A program made the position numbers and the translations under genes. From Emticicia aquatilis (lineage in GTDB: Bacteria > Bacteroidota > Bacteroidia > Cytophagales > Spirosomataceae), in contig NZ_BMKK01000005.1 in NCBI RefSeq assembly GCF_014644295.1, forward strand, positions 248,001 through 312,000: DNA of 64,000 nucleotides. The letters are read 5' to 3'. Position 1 is the first letter of the stretch. Each line of letters opens with the position of its first letter. The notes beneath the pieces were generated by a model. It did no database searches. It was not told the origin of the DNA and saw only the letters and a list, made by a program, of their open reading frames with translations. This document shows positions 24,321 to 32,551 of the stretch, one piece after another.

Positions 24321-24791
24321 CTACATTTTTTTCAAATCGGCTATAGCAGCAGGATGTTTTTGTTTAGCTGCCTTATTCAACCATTTTTGTGCAAGTTTTA
24401 AATTATTATGATGCCAAAAATACCACCCTAAACGATACAAGGCATCCGATTCGCCTTTATGAGCCGAACGACTCCACCAATCAAGAGCAACATTGATGTT
24501 TTCTTTAACTCCTAAACCGTGGTAATAGATTTCTCCCAAAAATAACATAGAACGAGGGTCGCCTCTATAGGCCTCTAATTCACTAATTTTCAAGTCATTT
24601 TCACTATTAATACCGCCAATTTCTTCGTGCCATGCCCCCGCACCTCTCCATAATTCACTGGCTTTTATGAAATCTATATCGGTATCCCACCCCCAAAAAT
24701 AGGCTTTGCCGAGCTCATAAATACAACCAGTATTGTATCCACCAGCTTTATTAATGGCTTCTTTGATAGAAAAATTTTTAGGAGGCAACAT
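24321..24791 (-). CDS. Sel1-like repeat protein
   Basis: A 156-residue protein with Sel1-like/TPR-type helical repeats: ELGKAYFWGWDTDIDFIKAS, MLFLGEIYYHGLGVKENINV, ALYRLGWYFWHHNNLKLAQ and AQKWLNKAAKQKHPAAIA. There is no signal peptide, so it is probably cytosolic. Sel1 repeats mediate protein-protein contacts. It is the first gene of the run that continues with the WG-repeat and RDD genes; three repeat/membrane proteins in a row suggest an assembly, but no function is known. Confidence 0.75.
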   Translation of the reverse strand: MLPPKNFSIKEAINKAGGYNTGCIYELGKAYFWGWDTDIDFIKASELWRGAGAWHEEIGGINSENDLKISELEAYRGDPRSMLFLGEIYYHGLGVKENINVALDWWSRSAHKGESDALYRLGWYFWHHNNLKLAQKWLNKAAKQKHPAAIADLKKM

Positions 24792-25083
24792 AACGTAAAT
24801 ATATTGAAAGAATGTTATTTTCTAATTCGATATTATCTTTCGATACTATGAATTTTGATTTGTCACTTCGAAGTTTTTCGTATATTTTTAAAAATTTCTC
24901 TTCACCCTAATTTGCTTTATAATCTCACTGTTAGCTTTTGTCGTTGTACACTATTTAATACATATATGAATGATTATCCTTTGATACCTGATACACTTGA
25001 ATCAAGGACTTAAGCTTCGTTTTGAATCGAACTGGAGAAATATTTGGTAAGCGATATTAAAAGCAAGAGTTATCTAATAAATT

Positions 25084-25626
25084 TTAACTGATTGAGCCAA
25101 ACTCTTTCACCATTATCCATACATCAGAATTCTTATCAATATTCTCAGGGGCATGAATGGGTAGTTGACAGATTTTCTCAAAACCATAGTTTGATAATAC
25201 TTTTGTTCTTTCTCCACTACAAAAGCAATAATCTACACCTTCATTTGTAAGATATTGAAGACGTAGTTTATCTAAAACTTTAGCTAAACCCATATTCTGG
25301 TGTTGAGGATGTACTACATTTCTTGAAATTAGTCCAATTTTCGTAAAAATTTGATATTTAGTGTTATTGAAATATTTAGACAATGATAACTCATTAACCG
25401 AAGGTAGAATATTAACCCTCGCTGCTGCAATTACATTATCTTGGTTATCGAAAATGGCATAATGGATAGCTGATATATCTAATTTATCCTTCCACCCGTT
25501 TGGAAACTTTTCAACTATCTGTTTATCTCGTTTTTGCCAACAAACAAGCCGTAGTTTATAGATTTCTTCGAGTATTTCTGCATTCTCTCCCGCTGAAAGC
25601 TTTACAGTTCTGTATATAGACTCCAC
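25084..25626 (-). CDS. GNAT-family N-acyltransferase
   Basis: A 180-residue GNAT protein. EILEEIYKLRLVCW is the N-terminal helix; DNVIAAARVNIL is the central strand; LISRNVVHPQHQNMGLAKVLDKL holds strand 4 and the acyl-CoA pyrophosphate loop (QNMGLA, a Q-x-x-G-x-A form), followed by LTNEGVDYCFCSGE and YGFE. The N-terminal and strand pattern is also reminiscent of acyl-homoserine-lactone/FeeM-like synthases, so a long-chain acyl donor is possible, though this is only a suggestion. It is the last gene of a four-gene operon with gaps of 7-11 nt. Confidence 0.75.
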   Translation of the reverse strand: MESIYRTVKLSAGENAEILEEIYKLRLVCWQKRDKQIVEKFPNGWKDKLDISAIHYAIFDNQDNVIAAARVNILPSVNELSLSKYFNNTKYQIFTKIGLISRNVVHPQHQNMGLAKVLDKLRLQYLTNEGVDYCFCSGERTKVLSNYGFEKICQLPIHAPENIDKNSDVWIMVKEFGSIS

Positions 25627-25637
25627 TGGCTTCTTTA

Positions 25638-26339
25638 TTAAGAAATAATTTCAAAAGGAATAAGTCTTGCTTTTAGTTCTTCTATTCTCTCATGGCTTGG
25701 CACACTACACATTATGAGTAACCTGTCACCTTCTTCTTCTCTTATTCCTAATTGCTCAAGTATTGTCACGTCATATTTTTTTGCAAATTCATTAATTCTT
25801 AAATTCTCTGCCTTGGAATATCGTGCCTTAGCAATACCTTTTAAAATAAAAGGGTGGTTTTCATTGTACTTACTATATCCTTTAAGAGTCTTTATTTTTT
25901 CAATATTAATCTTGTCAAGCAAGTCATATTTCCCCTGCAAGGTTGGTTTCACATTGTCCCAAATTTTAGGGAGTGTAAATAAAACAATCGGTGATGCCGT
26001 AGTACCGTAAAGTATGGATTTACTGTTATTTTTAGTTCTATATGAATCAATTGTAAATAAAGTATACAACACAGTAGCAATGCCTTTGATATTTTCATCT
26101 GAACAACTTAGACCAAGATAGGTGTATGAAACATTCTCATTCCAAATATTTGAATTAACCATAAAAAAAGCAGCCATCTTGCCATCAACTTTGGCAAGGT
26201 AAACTTCATTATTATTATTTAACTCTTCTAAAACTATTTGGGTAGAATCAATGTAATAGGGAGCTGCCATTTTAAACATTTCAACCTTTTCTATTTCAGA
26301 AAGCTCGATAATTTTCTTTTTTTCAAATATAGGTTTCAT
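25638..26339 (-). CDS. GNAT-like protein of unknown specificity
   Basis: A 233-residue protein that I recognise only by layout. The middle portion has the order NNNEVYLAKVDGKMAAFFMV (central strand pair), YTYLGLSCSDENIKGIATVLY (a strand and a degenerate CoA-loop region, NIKGIA) and then a C-terminal half without a clear match. This resembles a diverged GNAT fold. It lies 11 nt before the 180-residue GNAT gene and 7 nt after the methyltransferase gene on the same transcript. Two acyltransferase-like proteins next to each other suggest successive steps on one substrate, or a heterodimer. Low certainty on activity. Confidence 0.6.
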   Translation of the reverse strand: MKPIFEKKKIIELSEIEKVEMFKMAAPYYIDSTQIVLEELNNNNEVYLAKVDGKMAAFFMVNSNIWNENVSYTYLGLSCSDENIKGIATVLYTLFTIDSYRTKNNSKSILYGTTASPIVLFTLPKIWDNVKPTLQGKYDLLDKINIEKIKTLKGYSKYNENHPFILKGIAKARYSKAENLRINEFAKKYDVTILEQLGIREEEGDRLLIMCSVPSHERIEELKARLIPFEIIS

Positions 26340-26346
26340 AGACAGA

Positions 26347-27153
26347 TTATTCTTTTTGAGCCTTGACGATAAACATTTTTACATGAGCTAAAAATATGCC
26401 TTCTTTTTGTCTAATTTCCATTTCTTCAAGCCATTCTCTAAAATAAGCACTATTAGATATTTCGTTAACAGAAAGCTTTCGGCTAATACCCAAAGCTTTA
26501 TCTGCAATTCTTAAATCTGTAAATTTTATTTCATAACTGTATGATTCTATATTTTTGAATAACGCTTGCTCGCATAGAAATTGTAATTGACTACCAATGC
26601 TTTTATTTGGAATGCAGTGCGTTAAGAAATTAGTTATTCTTCTTGTTTGAGCTTGATTATCAGAATCTATACTTAAAGTTTCCCAGTCTGGTTCACATAA
26701 AACAATTATTCCATCTCTATTAATAATCCTTTTTACTTCATCTAAGGCATTAGTTAGATTTTCCAAATGTTGAAAAACCCTATCAACTCTAACACCATCA
26801 AAAGACTGATTTTGAAAAGGCAAATCATAAATTGTTCCATTTATAAATTCTATTGGAAAGGGCCAATTAAAACTTAATTCTTTAGCTCTTTCCAAAATAG
26901 TAATACTTGAGTCCAATCCTACAACTTTGCCACTTTTTCCCGTAATAGAAGACATTCGTTTCACATCCGAGCCAATCCCGCAACCTACATCAAGAATTTG
27001 TTGACCTGACTGAATACGTAAAAGTTGATACGATTTACTTTTGTATTCAATAAAATCACTCAATTCATTTAATTGTTCTAAATACTCTGCAATTTCTATT
27101 GGGTTAATTGAGCTATCCACAGAAGTCCAATTGTAAAATTCGCTGTTTGCCAT
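26347..27153 (-). CDS. Class I SAM-dependent methyltransferase
   Basis: A 268-residue methyltransferase. Motif I is ILDVGCGIGSDV (near residues 73-84), the acidic post-I residue is in KVVGLDSSITILERAKE, and DGVRVDRVFQHLEN and DGIIVLCEPDWETL give motifs II and III. This is a Methyltransf_11/25-type small-molecule enzyme, with UbiE-like features. It lies 9 nt after the first GNAT gene and 7 nt before the GNAT-like gene. The location suggests that it methylates the same compound that the acyltransferases modify. The substrate cannot be read from sequence. Confidence 0.85.
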   Translation of the reverse strand: MANSEFYNWTSVDSSINPIEIAEYLEQLNELSDFIEYKSKSYQLLRIQSGQQILDVGCGIGSDVKRMSSITGKSGKVVGLDSSITILERAKELSFNWPFPIEFINGTIYDLPFQNQSFDGVRVDRVFQHLENLTNALDEVKRIINRDGIIVLCEPDWETLSIDSDNQAQTRRITNFLTHCIPNKSIGSQLQFLCEQALFKNIESYSYEIKFTDLRIADKALGISRKLSVNEISNSAYFREWLEEMEIRQKEGIFLAHVKMFIVKAQKE

Positions 27154-27162
27154 AATAAGTTT

Positions 27163-27705
27163 TTAAAAGTCTTTATCAAGGTCAAAAACGATGTACCATC
27201 TTTCATCATCTTCCCAAACAATTGTTGAATTTTTAAATGAAGTGTTATAGGAATATCCTACATTATTAGACTTTGTGATTGAACCAAAAAGTAGTTTATA
27301 TCTTTTTTGAGCTAATTTGCAGATTTCAATAAAAAGTTTTTTTCCAATTCCTAAACTTCTATATTCATTAGATACACAGGCTTGGTTTCCGGTCAAGACT
27401 TTGTAGGTATTTAATGATTTATCATTATAAACACATTTTTTCATTGCAAGCCTTAGATATTCAGTTGCAGGGTCGGATTCATCAATGCCAGACATAAGAT
27501 AATATCCAATTAGTAGATTCTCTTCTAATGCTACTACAGCTAAGTTATTTAAAATAATAGTTTCAATTTTTTCTTTAGATAAATTAACCCTCACAAAACC
27601 CTTTCCAAAATTTTCACTGCTAATATTTTGAAGTAGATTAGTTTGTTGTAATTGAAATACATAATCAACATCTCTTAACTCCGCTTTCCTTATGGTAATA
27701 TTCAT
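27163..27705 (-). CDS. GNAT-family N-acetyltransferase
   Basis: A 180-residue GNAT from ATG 27705 (MNITIRKAELRDVDYVFQLQ, a typical GNAT start); an upstream in-frame ATG at 27744 would add 13 hydrophobic residues and looks less natural. The acetyl-CoA loop is RSLGIGKKL after NQACVSNEY, and LLIGYYLMSG forms the central strand. It is the first gene of the four-gene run GNAT, methyltransferase, GNAT-like, GNAT, with gaps of 9, 7 and 11 nt. Such tight spacing points to one transcript and a common pathway. Confidence 0.8.
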   Translation of the reverse strand: MNITIRKAELRDVDYVFQLQQTNLLQNISSENFGKGFVRVNLSKEKIETIILNNLAVVALEENLLIGYYLMSGIDESDPATEYLRLAMKKCVYNDKSLNTYKVLTGNQACVSNEYRSLGIGKKLFIEICKLAQKRYKLLFGSITKSNNVGYSYNTSFKNSTIVWEDDERWYIVFDLDKDF

Positions 27706-27855
27706 ATAAATGTTAAAATATAGATAGCTAAAACTTTTTTTCAAATACAGGCTTTGCTACTTGGTATACAGAAATAATCTATTGATATTATTCTTGTTTT
27801 GGCTATGCATTAATTCATCTCCATATAAGTTGTCAAAGCGATTCGTAAAATCATA

Positions 27856-28320
27856 TTATTTTGTTGTATCTGAGTCATTATTATCGCTTATGTCTAAATT
27901 TTGAGCATCAAAAAAACCGATTTCAAAATATTTATTTTCAAAATCTTTACAAAGCTTTCTATATTTCAAAGCTACATCGAAGGTTGAGGTTTCTGTCAAT
28001 TCTAATAAATCATAAAGTTTACGCAATTCAATTTCATAAATACTATTACGCCATGCTCTTTTTGCAAAATCAAAAGTTCGACTTATTATAATGATTAGCC
28101 CGGGAACACCCGCAATTACAGCCAAATTGAGTTGCTCAACTATTTCATTCTTTTTTTCATATGAGATTAATATTGATGAAATAAAACTGGCTAAAACAGA
28201 AACCCAAACAAATACATGAGCAAGTGTATGGTCTGCAAAACCCAACCAATAAGTTTTAGTTATTTTCCTTCGTATTTCGGCTTTTAGATTATTTCTGTCT
28301 TCACTATAGTTTGAGTTCAT
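27856..28320 (-). CDS. Two-helix membrane protein, SLATT/DUF4231-like
   Basis: A 154-residue protein. A short charged N-terminus (KAEIRRKITKTYW) precedes two membrane helices (near residues 35-52 and 66-82), then a cytosolic helical part (FAKRAWRNSIYEIELRKLYDLLE) and an acidic end. This order is like SLATT-type 2TM effector proteins and DUF4231, which are predicted pore-forming effectors in nucleotide-signalling defence systems. No cyclase or SLOG gene is adjacent, so it would be an orphan. The assignment rests on topology and the helix after the second membrane segment, not on a clear motif. It lies 150 nt upstream of the acyltransferase operon. Confidence 0.55.
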   Translation of the reverse strand: MNSNYSEDRNNLKAEIRRKITKTYWLGFADHTLAHVFVWVSVLASFISSILISYEKKNEIVEQLNLAVIAGVPGLIIIISRTFDFAKRAWRNSIYEIELRKLYDLLELTETSTFDVALKYRKLCKDFENKYFEIGFFDAQNLDISDNNDSDTTK

Positions 28321-28667
28321 GGCTATATTATTTTATCAAAATTATACGTTTGTTATTCTTTTGTCTCGTGAGAAATGTGCACTATTTTTTCGATTGTTTT
28401 TTGTATGTTTTTGTAGGATAAACTTCTAACAAAGTTGCGAATTGAAAATTTTTCAGGCAATCCCCCTTTCGGGGTATTTTATCTACTGTTTAAATAGTAT
28501 ATTTTTGGATTGTTTTATGATTAAAGTTTATGGAAGTCATACATTCTGAGACGAAAGATGGGAGTTTATCTGAGTTTTAGCTGAGAATTTGGGCTAATAT
28601 GAATATAACGATAAGTGATAAAAAGGTAATTTTTGTTTTGAATAATTAGACCACTACAAACAATTAT
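28321..28667. other. Intergenic region, no gene seen
   Basis: This AT-rich gap separates divergent genes. It holds one small hairpin, CCCC-TTTC-GGGG near 28462-28474, like the CCCCTTTAGGGG elements at 48.6-48.8 kb, and one TAnnTTTG match (TATTTTTG, 28500-28507) without a suitable TTG upstream. I see no open reading frame of note and no RNA gene. Confidence 0.5.
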
Positions 28668-30551
28668 ATGCTTAATAAGTCCATTATACTAACTTTATTA
28701 TGCTTATTTGGGATTATTTCACCCCCTACTTTGTCGCAAGGACCTTCTATACCCGACAGTTTATATAACAAGGTTGTATCACTAAAAAAGCAACTGCCTT
28801 CAGATAAACGCAATAAGCAAATACTAACTCTTTTTTTTGAATTAATCATTCACTATCACCCAACTATGAAGGGCCACTGGCGTGATTCACTATATATCTA
28901 TTCCAAGAGTTTTAAATCTGAATATGGAAAAAATCTGAGTGGGCTTGCCAAAGCAGAAAGACTATACCAAGAAGGAAATATCAAGGAAGGCTCCGAAATA
29001 TTTCTTGAATCAATATCAAACCTTGAAAAAACTAATAATTATGCTCAAGCATCTTTTGGTTTATTACGTCTTGGTTCTGCAAAAGAAAGTATGGTTCAAA
29101 ATAGTCATGATAAAACCTATCCAATTTACTATTCTAAGGCATTAACGTTAGCAACTAAATCTGAACAAGCAGCATATTTGGTTTTAGCGTGGGGCTACAT
29201 TGCTGACTGGCACTTAGAAAAACAACAATTCAATGAAGTGGTAAAGACAAGCTTTAAAATGCTTGATATAATTGCAGAGGATAAGACTTATTCTGCAACA
29301 CAGTATTTGGGTGCTGCCTATAAATATTTAGGGTTTGGATACTTAGGTTTAAAAAATATAAGTAAAGCGGAAAAGTATCTGAATTTGGCAAGAATATGGA
29401 CACGAAGTCCAGGTAGAAGTTTATATTTAGATTATTCCATTCGTAAGAGCCTTGCCGAATATTATTATAAATATAAACACCATAGAAAAGCATTGGCTCA
29501 GATTGATAGTGCCATAGTAACTTTATCTAATTGGAAAGCTAACACAAAACTTGTTGATGCAGATAAATATCTAAGTAACGTTTACGAACTAAAGTATAAA
29601 TGCTTAAAAGATTTAGGGCAAACAGACTCCGCTTTGATATACTTAGAAAAACTTAATACTCAGACAAATTTGAATATAAAGAATGAATTAGATAAAAGCT
29701 ATCAAGAGTTTCATGAAAAATATAGCCTAAAAGAAAAAGAAGTTAAAATAATTGAACTAAACAATAAGTCATTAAAACAAGAAAACCATATTCGTAATTT
29801 ACTGATTTTTTTCCTATCTTCAGTGCTACTACTTTCTATTATCTTAGCTATTGTACTGCATCGTTCATTAAAATTAAGGCAAAAAAATATTGAGTTTTCT
29901 TTGGAATTGGCTCAAACTCAAAACCAAATGATAAAAAAGGAAATCCAAACTCAGGAAACCGAACGCCAACGCCTTGCCAAAGACCTACACGATGATTTGG
30001 GGGGTACACTTTCGGTCATTAAAGGAAAAATAGCCAACGAAAAAGTCAGTCAAGAAGCAATTAATTTGGTGGAACAGGCCATTGAGGATTTAAGGTATAT
30101 CTCTCGCAACCTCTCTCCCCCAGAACTCGAAAACGATGGACTCATAATTTCAATAAAAAACACCATTGATAGAGTTCAAAATGTGTCAAATATAAAATTT
30201 GCTTTTATTACTTTCGGCGAAAAACAAAAATTAAATCAAGATATTAAACTAAATATTTATCGAATAATCACTGAATTAATCAATAACATCCTAAAACATT
30301 CTAAAGCTCAAAATGCTATCATTCAGTTAATCTATTATCAAGAATCTCTACAGATTTTGGTCGAAGATGATGGAATCGGTATAAAATCTGATAAAAATAA
30401 TTGGGGAATTGGACTAAAGAATATAAATTCAAGGGTCGAATTTTTGGGGGCAAAACTTGATATTGATTCGGGTGCCAAGGGAACGACTGTAATTATAGAA
30501 TTACCCTTAAAAGTAAAAAATAATGAAGCCCAGACTGCTAATAGCAGATGA
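28668..30551 (+). CDS. TPR-containing sensor histidine kinase (HisKA_3/NarL type)
   Basis: A 627-residue sensor. A signal peptide (ILTLLCLFGIISPPTLSQ) is followed by a periplasmic domain of TPR-like helices (about 30-340), a coiled segment, one membrane helix (about 375-397) and a cytosolic kinase. The phospho-acceptor is His441 in LAKDLHDDLGGTLSV, typical of the HisKA_3 dimerisation domain, and the ATPase has ELINNILKHSKA (N-box), VEDDGIGI (G1) and NWGIGLKNI (G2). Such kinases pair with LuxR-type regulators, and the next gene overlaps by 29 nt and is one. The ligand is unknown; TPR sensors are frequent in Bacteroidota. Confidence 0.92.
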   Translation: MLNKSIILTLLCLFGIISPPTLSQGPSIPDSLYNKVVSLKKQLPSDKRNKQILTLFFELIIHYHPTMKGHWRDSLYIYSKSFKSEYGKNLSGLAKAERLYQEGNIKEGSEIFLESISNLEKTNNYAQASFGLLRLGSAKESMVQNSHDKTYPIYYSKALTLATKSEQAAYLVLAWGYIADWHLEKQQFNEVVKTSFKMLDIIAEDKTYSATQYLGAAYKYLGFGYLGLKNISKAEKYLNLARIWTRSPGRSLYLDYSIRKSLAEYYYKYKHHRKALAQIDSAIVTLSNWKANTKLVDADKYLSNVYELKYKCLKDLGQTDSALIYLEKLNTQTNLNIKNELDKSYQEFHEKYSLKEKEVKIIELNNKSLKQENHIRNLLIFFLSSVLLLSIILAIVLHRSLKLRQKNIEFSLELAQTQNQMIKKEIQTQETERQRLAKDLHDDLGGTLSVIKGKIANEKVSQEAINLVEQAIEDLRYISRNLSPPELENDGLIISIKNTIDRVQNVSNIKFAFITFGEKQKLNQDIKLNIYRIITELINNILKHSKAQNAIIQLIYYQESLQILVEDDGIGIKSDKNNWGIGLKNINSRVEFLGAKLDIDSGAKGTTVIIELPLKVKNNEAQTANSR

Positions 30552-31143
30552 CCATACACTATTTAATGAAGGTGTAAAACAACTTATCTCTGACCATTAC
30601 AACATAGTCGGGCAAGTATTCGATGGAAAAGATGTATTGATAATGGCTATGGTCACAAGGCCCGATGTGATTTTACTGGATATAAATTTACCATCAATCA
30701 ATGGTTTTGATTTGGCAATAGAGCTAAGAAAATCATTTGAAACTATCAAGATTATTTTTGTTTCTATGTACACCGAACCACGATTTATTGAACAGTCGAA
30801 ACAATTAAAAGTAGATGGCTATTTACTAAAAAACTCAACTAAAGAAGAATTGATTCTTGGTATTGATAATGTATTGAATGGTGGAAATTATTATGACCCA
30901 AAACTAAATCAGCTTCGACCAAACCTCCATCATGATGATTTTTTTGTAAAACAATTCTCGTTGACTCCACGAGAAGTCGAGATAATCAGAATGATTAAAA
31001 ATGGTATGAATACTGGAGAAATTGCCGAAAAACTGTTTCTGGGTCTTGAAACCGTCAAAACGCATCGAAAAAATATCTATTACAAACTTTCGATTACCAA
31101 ATCGACTGAACTTATCAAATTCGCTTTAGAAAATAATATTTGA
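30523..31143 (+). CDS. NarL/FixJ-type response regulator
   Basis: A 206-residue regulator with an N-terminal receiver (LLIADDHTLF; phospho-acceptor Asp53 in LLDINLP; Lys in YLLKNS) and a C-terminal LuxR-type helix-turn-helix (LTPREVEIIRMIKNGMNTGE, IAEKLFLGLETVKTHRKNI). It overlaps the end of the sensor kinase gene by 29 nt, so the two are translated together and form one two-component system. Targets are unknown; the genes near it do not show an obvious regulon. A hairpin terminator follows. Confidence 0.93.
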   Translation: MKPRLLIADDHTLFNEGVKQLISDHYNIVGQVFDGKDVLIMAMVTRPDVILLDINLPSINGFDLAIELRKSFETIKIIFVSMYTEPRFIEQSKQLKVDGYLLKNSTKEELILGIDNVLNGGNYYDPKLNQLRPNLHHDDFFVKQFSLTPREVEIIRMIKNGMNTGEIAEKLFLGLETVKTHRKNIYYKLSITKSTELIKFALENNI

Positions 31144-31156
31144 ATATATTGAAAAA

Positions 31157-31196
31157 AGCCACGCTACTCTTACGGGTAACATGGCTGATAGTTTTT
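31157..31196 (+). terminator. Terminator after the response regulator gene
   Basis: AGCCA at 31157-31161 pairs with TGGCT at 31182-31186, with an inner TACTC/GGGTA-type stem (one wobble pair) and a T-run at 31192-31196. It lies 14 nt past the stop codon. Confidence 0.6.
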
Positions 31197-31272
31197 GGTA
31201 TTTAGTTTTTTAGATGGTGTTTCGGAAACAAAGTAAAAGCTGGTGGACTTAGCCTATCTATTCAACCTTAAA

Positions 31273-32379
31273 TTAACTTGACACTTTTGAAAGTTTCAGG
31301 TATGTTTTTGATTTTTTGAGCATGTGAGGAGCAAGTCCTAAGCCCGTAAAAATCAACCCTGTAATTAATAATGTGCTCGTATGAGCAAAAAACTGACCCG
31401 AAGCTAAAATACCCATTACCAAAATCGTTGAAAGTGGCAATGAAAAAGCCAAAATCAGTACCGCTAAGTTCATATCAAAAGTTTTTCTTTCTTTCGCATA
31501 GTTTTTGTCCTCTTCTTTGATATTTATCGCCGAAATATGAGCAAAAGGCCAAAAACTACAAGAACTCAACGGTACTACGACTGCAAGTAAAATTAGGTTA
31601 GGGGTGTTGATGTTAAAGATATTGATAATCAGAACACTGAAGAGTATCGTTATACCCGCTCTGAATAATAAAATCGAACTTACGAGTTTGATTTTCCCTT
31701 CTTTGAATTGTACTGCCAAACCGATGTAAATCAATACGAGTGGTGTCATCAGACTACTGGCACGATTGAACAATTCGGAGATTGCCGTTGGCAATGATTT
31801 CATATTAATGCCTACCGAAAGAAAAATAATAGCCAAAAGCATAATGATATTGATTGGCTCTTTAACTAAACTCAATAACAAACTTTTTACTTTTCCTTTA
31901 TCTTCTACTTCCTCAGCTTTGTTATTTTTAAGATACATTTTCATGGCTACAAAATAGAGGAAATTCAAAGCAAAAAATTTATTTCCGACATCTCCCATAG
32001 CGGCCAACGCCAAAGACTCATCGCCCAAAAACTCGTTGATGAACGGAAAGCTTGATAGCCCAGGTGCGAGTGAGGGCAGCAGCATAGTGAGCGTACGCCC
32101 AGCCGAGCTATCTTTTTCGATGCCAAAAATTGGCAAAAAATAAGGTGCTGATAGGAAAATAAAAAAGTTAAACGCAATAACAAGCACGGGGTAAATAAGT
32201 AACGATGCACTAATTTTAATCCCCATCAATGCAATAAAAACCGTCGAAGGCAATGCTATTGACAAGATAATTTCTTTGACACCATTTATTTCGGTTTTGT
32301 TTTTTATTTTACTCCTCAGAGCCAATCCCAGTCCAATAAGTAGGAGGAGGATAAGCGTTTTTTGTACAGCCTCAACCAT
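31273..32379 (-). CDS. AEC-like membrane permease
   Basis: A 368-residue integral membrane protein with about ten hydrophobic helices in two halves, of the auxin-efflux-carrier/bile-acid-like transporter group. Features: IILSIALPSTVFIALMGIK in the first half and APGLSSFPFINEF before a DVGNKFFALNF segment, and a second half with PLVLIYIGLAVQ and VVVPLSSCSFWPFAH. The central cytoplasmic loop (KNNKAEEVEDKGK) is typical. Substrates of such carriers are organic anions or amino acids; here it is unknown. It is separated from the aminotransferase gene by a hairpin terminator, so it is probably a separate transcript. Confidence 0.75.
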   Translation of the reverse strand: MVEAVQKTLILLLLIGLGLALRSKIKNKTEINGVKEIILSIALPSTVFIALMGIKISASLLIYPVLVIAFNFFIFLSAPYFLPIFGIEKDSSAGRTLTMLLPSLAPGLSSFPFINEFLGDESLALAAMGDVGNKFFALNFLYFVAMKMYLKNNKAEEVEDKGKVKSLLLSLVKEPINIIMLLAIIFLSVGINMKSLPTAISELFNRASSLMTPLVLIYIGLAVQFKEGKIKLVSSILLFRAGITILFSVLIINIFNINTPNLILLAVVVPLSSCSFWPFAHISAINIKEEDKNYAKERKTFDMNLAVLILAFSLPLSTILVMGILASGQFFAHTSTLLITGLIFTGLGLAPHMLKKSKTYLKLSKVSS

Positions 32380-32499
32380 AATTTTAATTAATAATGAAGA
32401 ATGTAGAACGGTTCGCCGTAGCGATTAAGAATTCAGGGTCGTGTGAACGACACAGTTTTATTATAAACCCCTAATTATCAATTGTTTATAATAATGAAA

Positions 32500-32528
32500 A
32501 TTTGGAGAAGTCAACAACTTCCCCAAAT
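32500..32528 (-). terminator. Terminator after the aminotransferase gene
   Basis: ATTTGGAGAAGT pairs with AACTTCCCCAAAT (one mismatch), loop of four, with a TTTTC tract after it on the minus strand. It lies 23 nt past the stop codon at 32552. Confidence 0.65.
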
Positions 32529-32551
32529 CACTCTAACCTATGACAAAAAAA

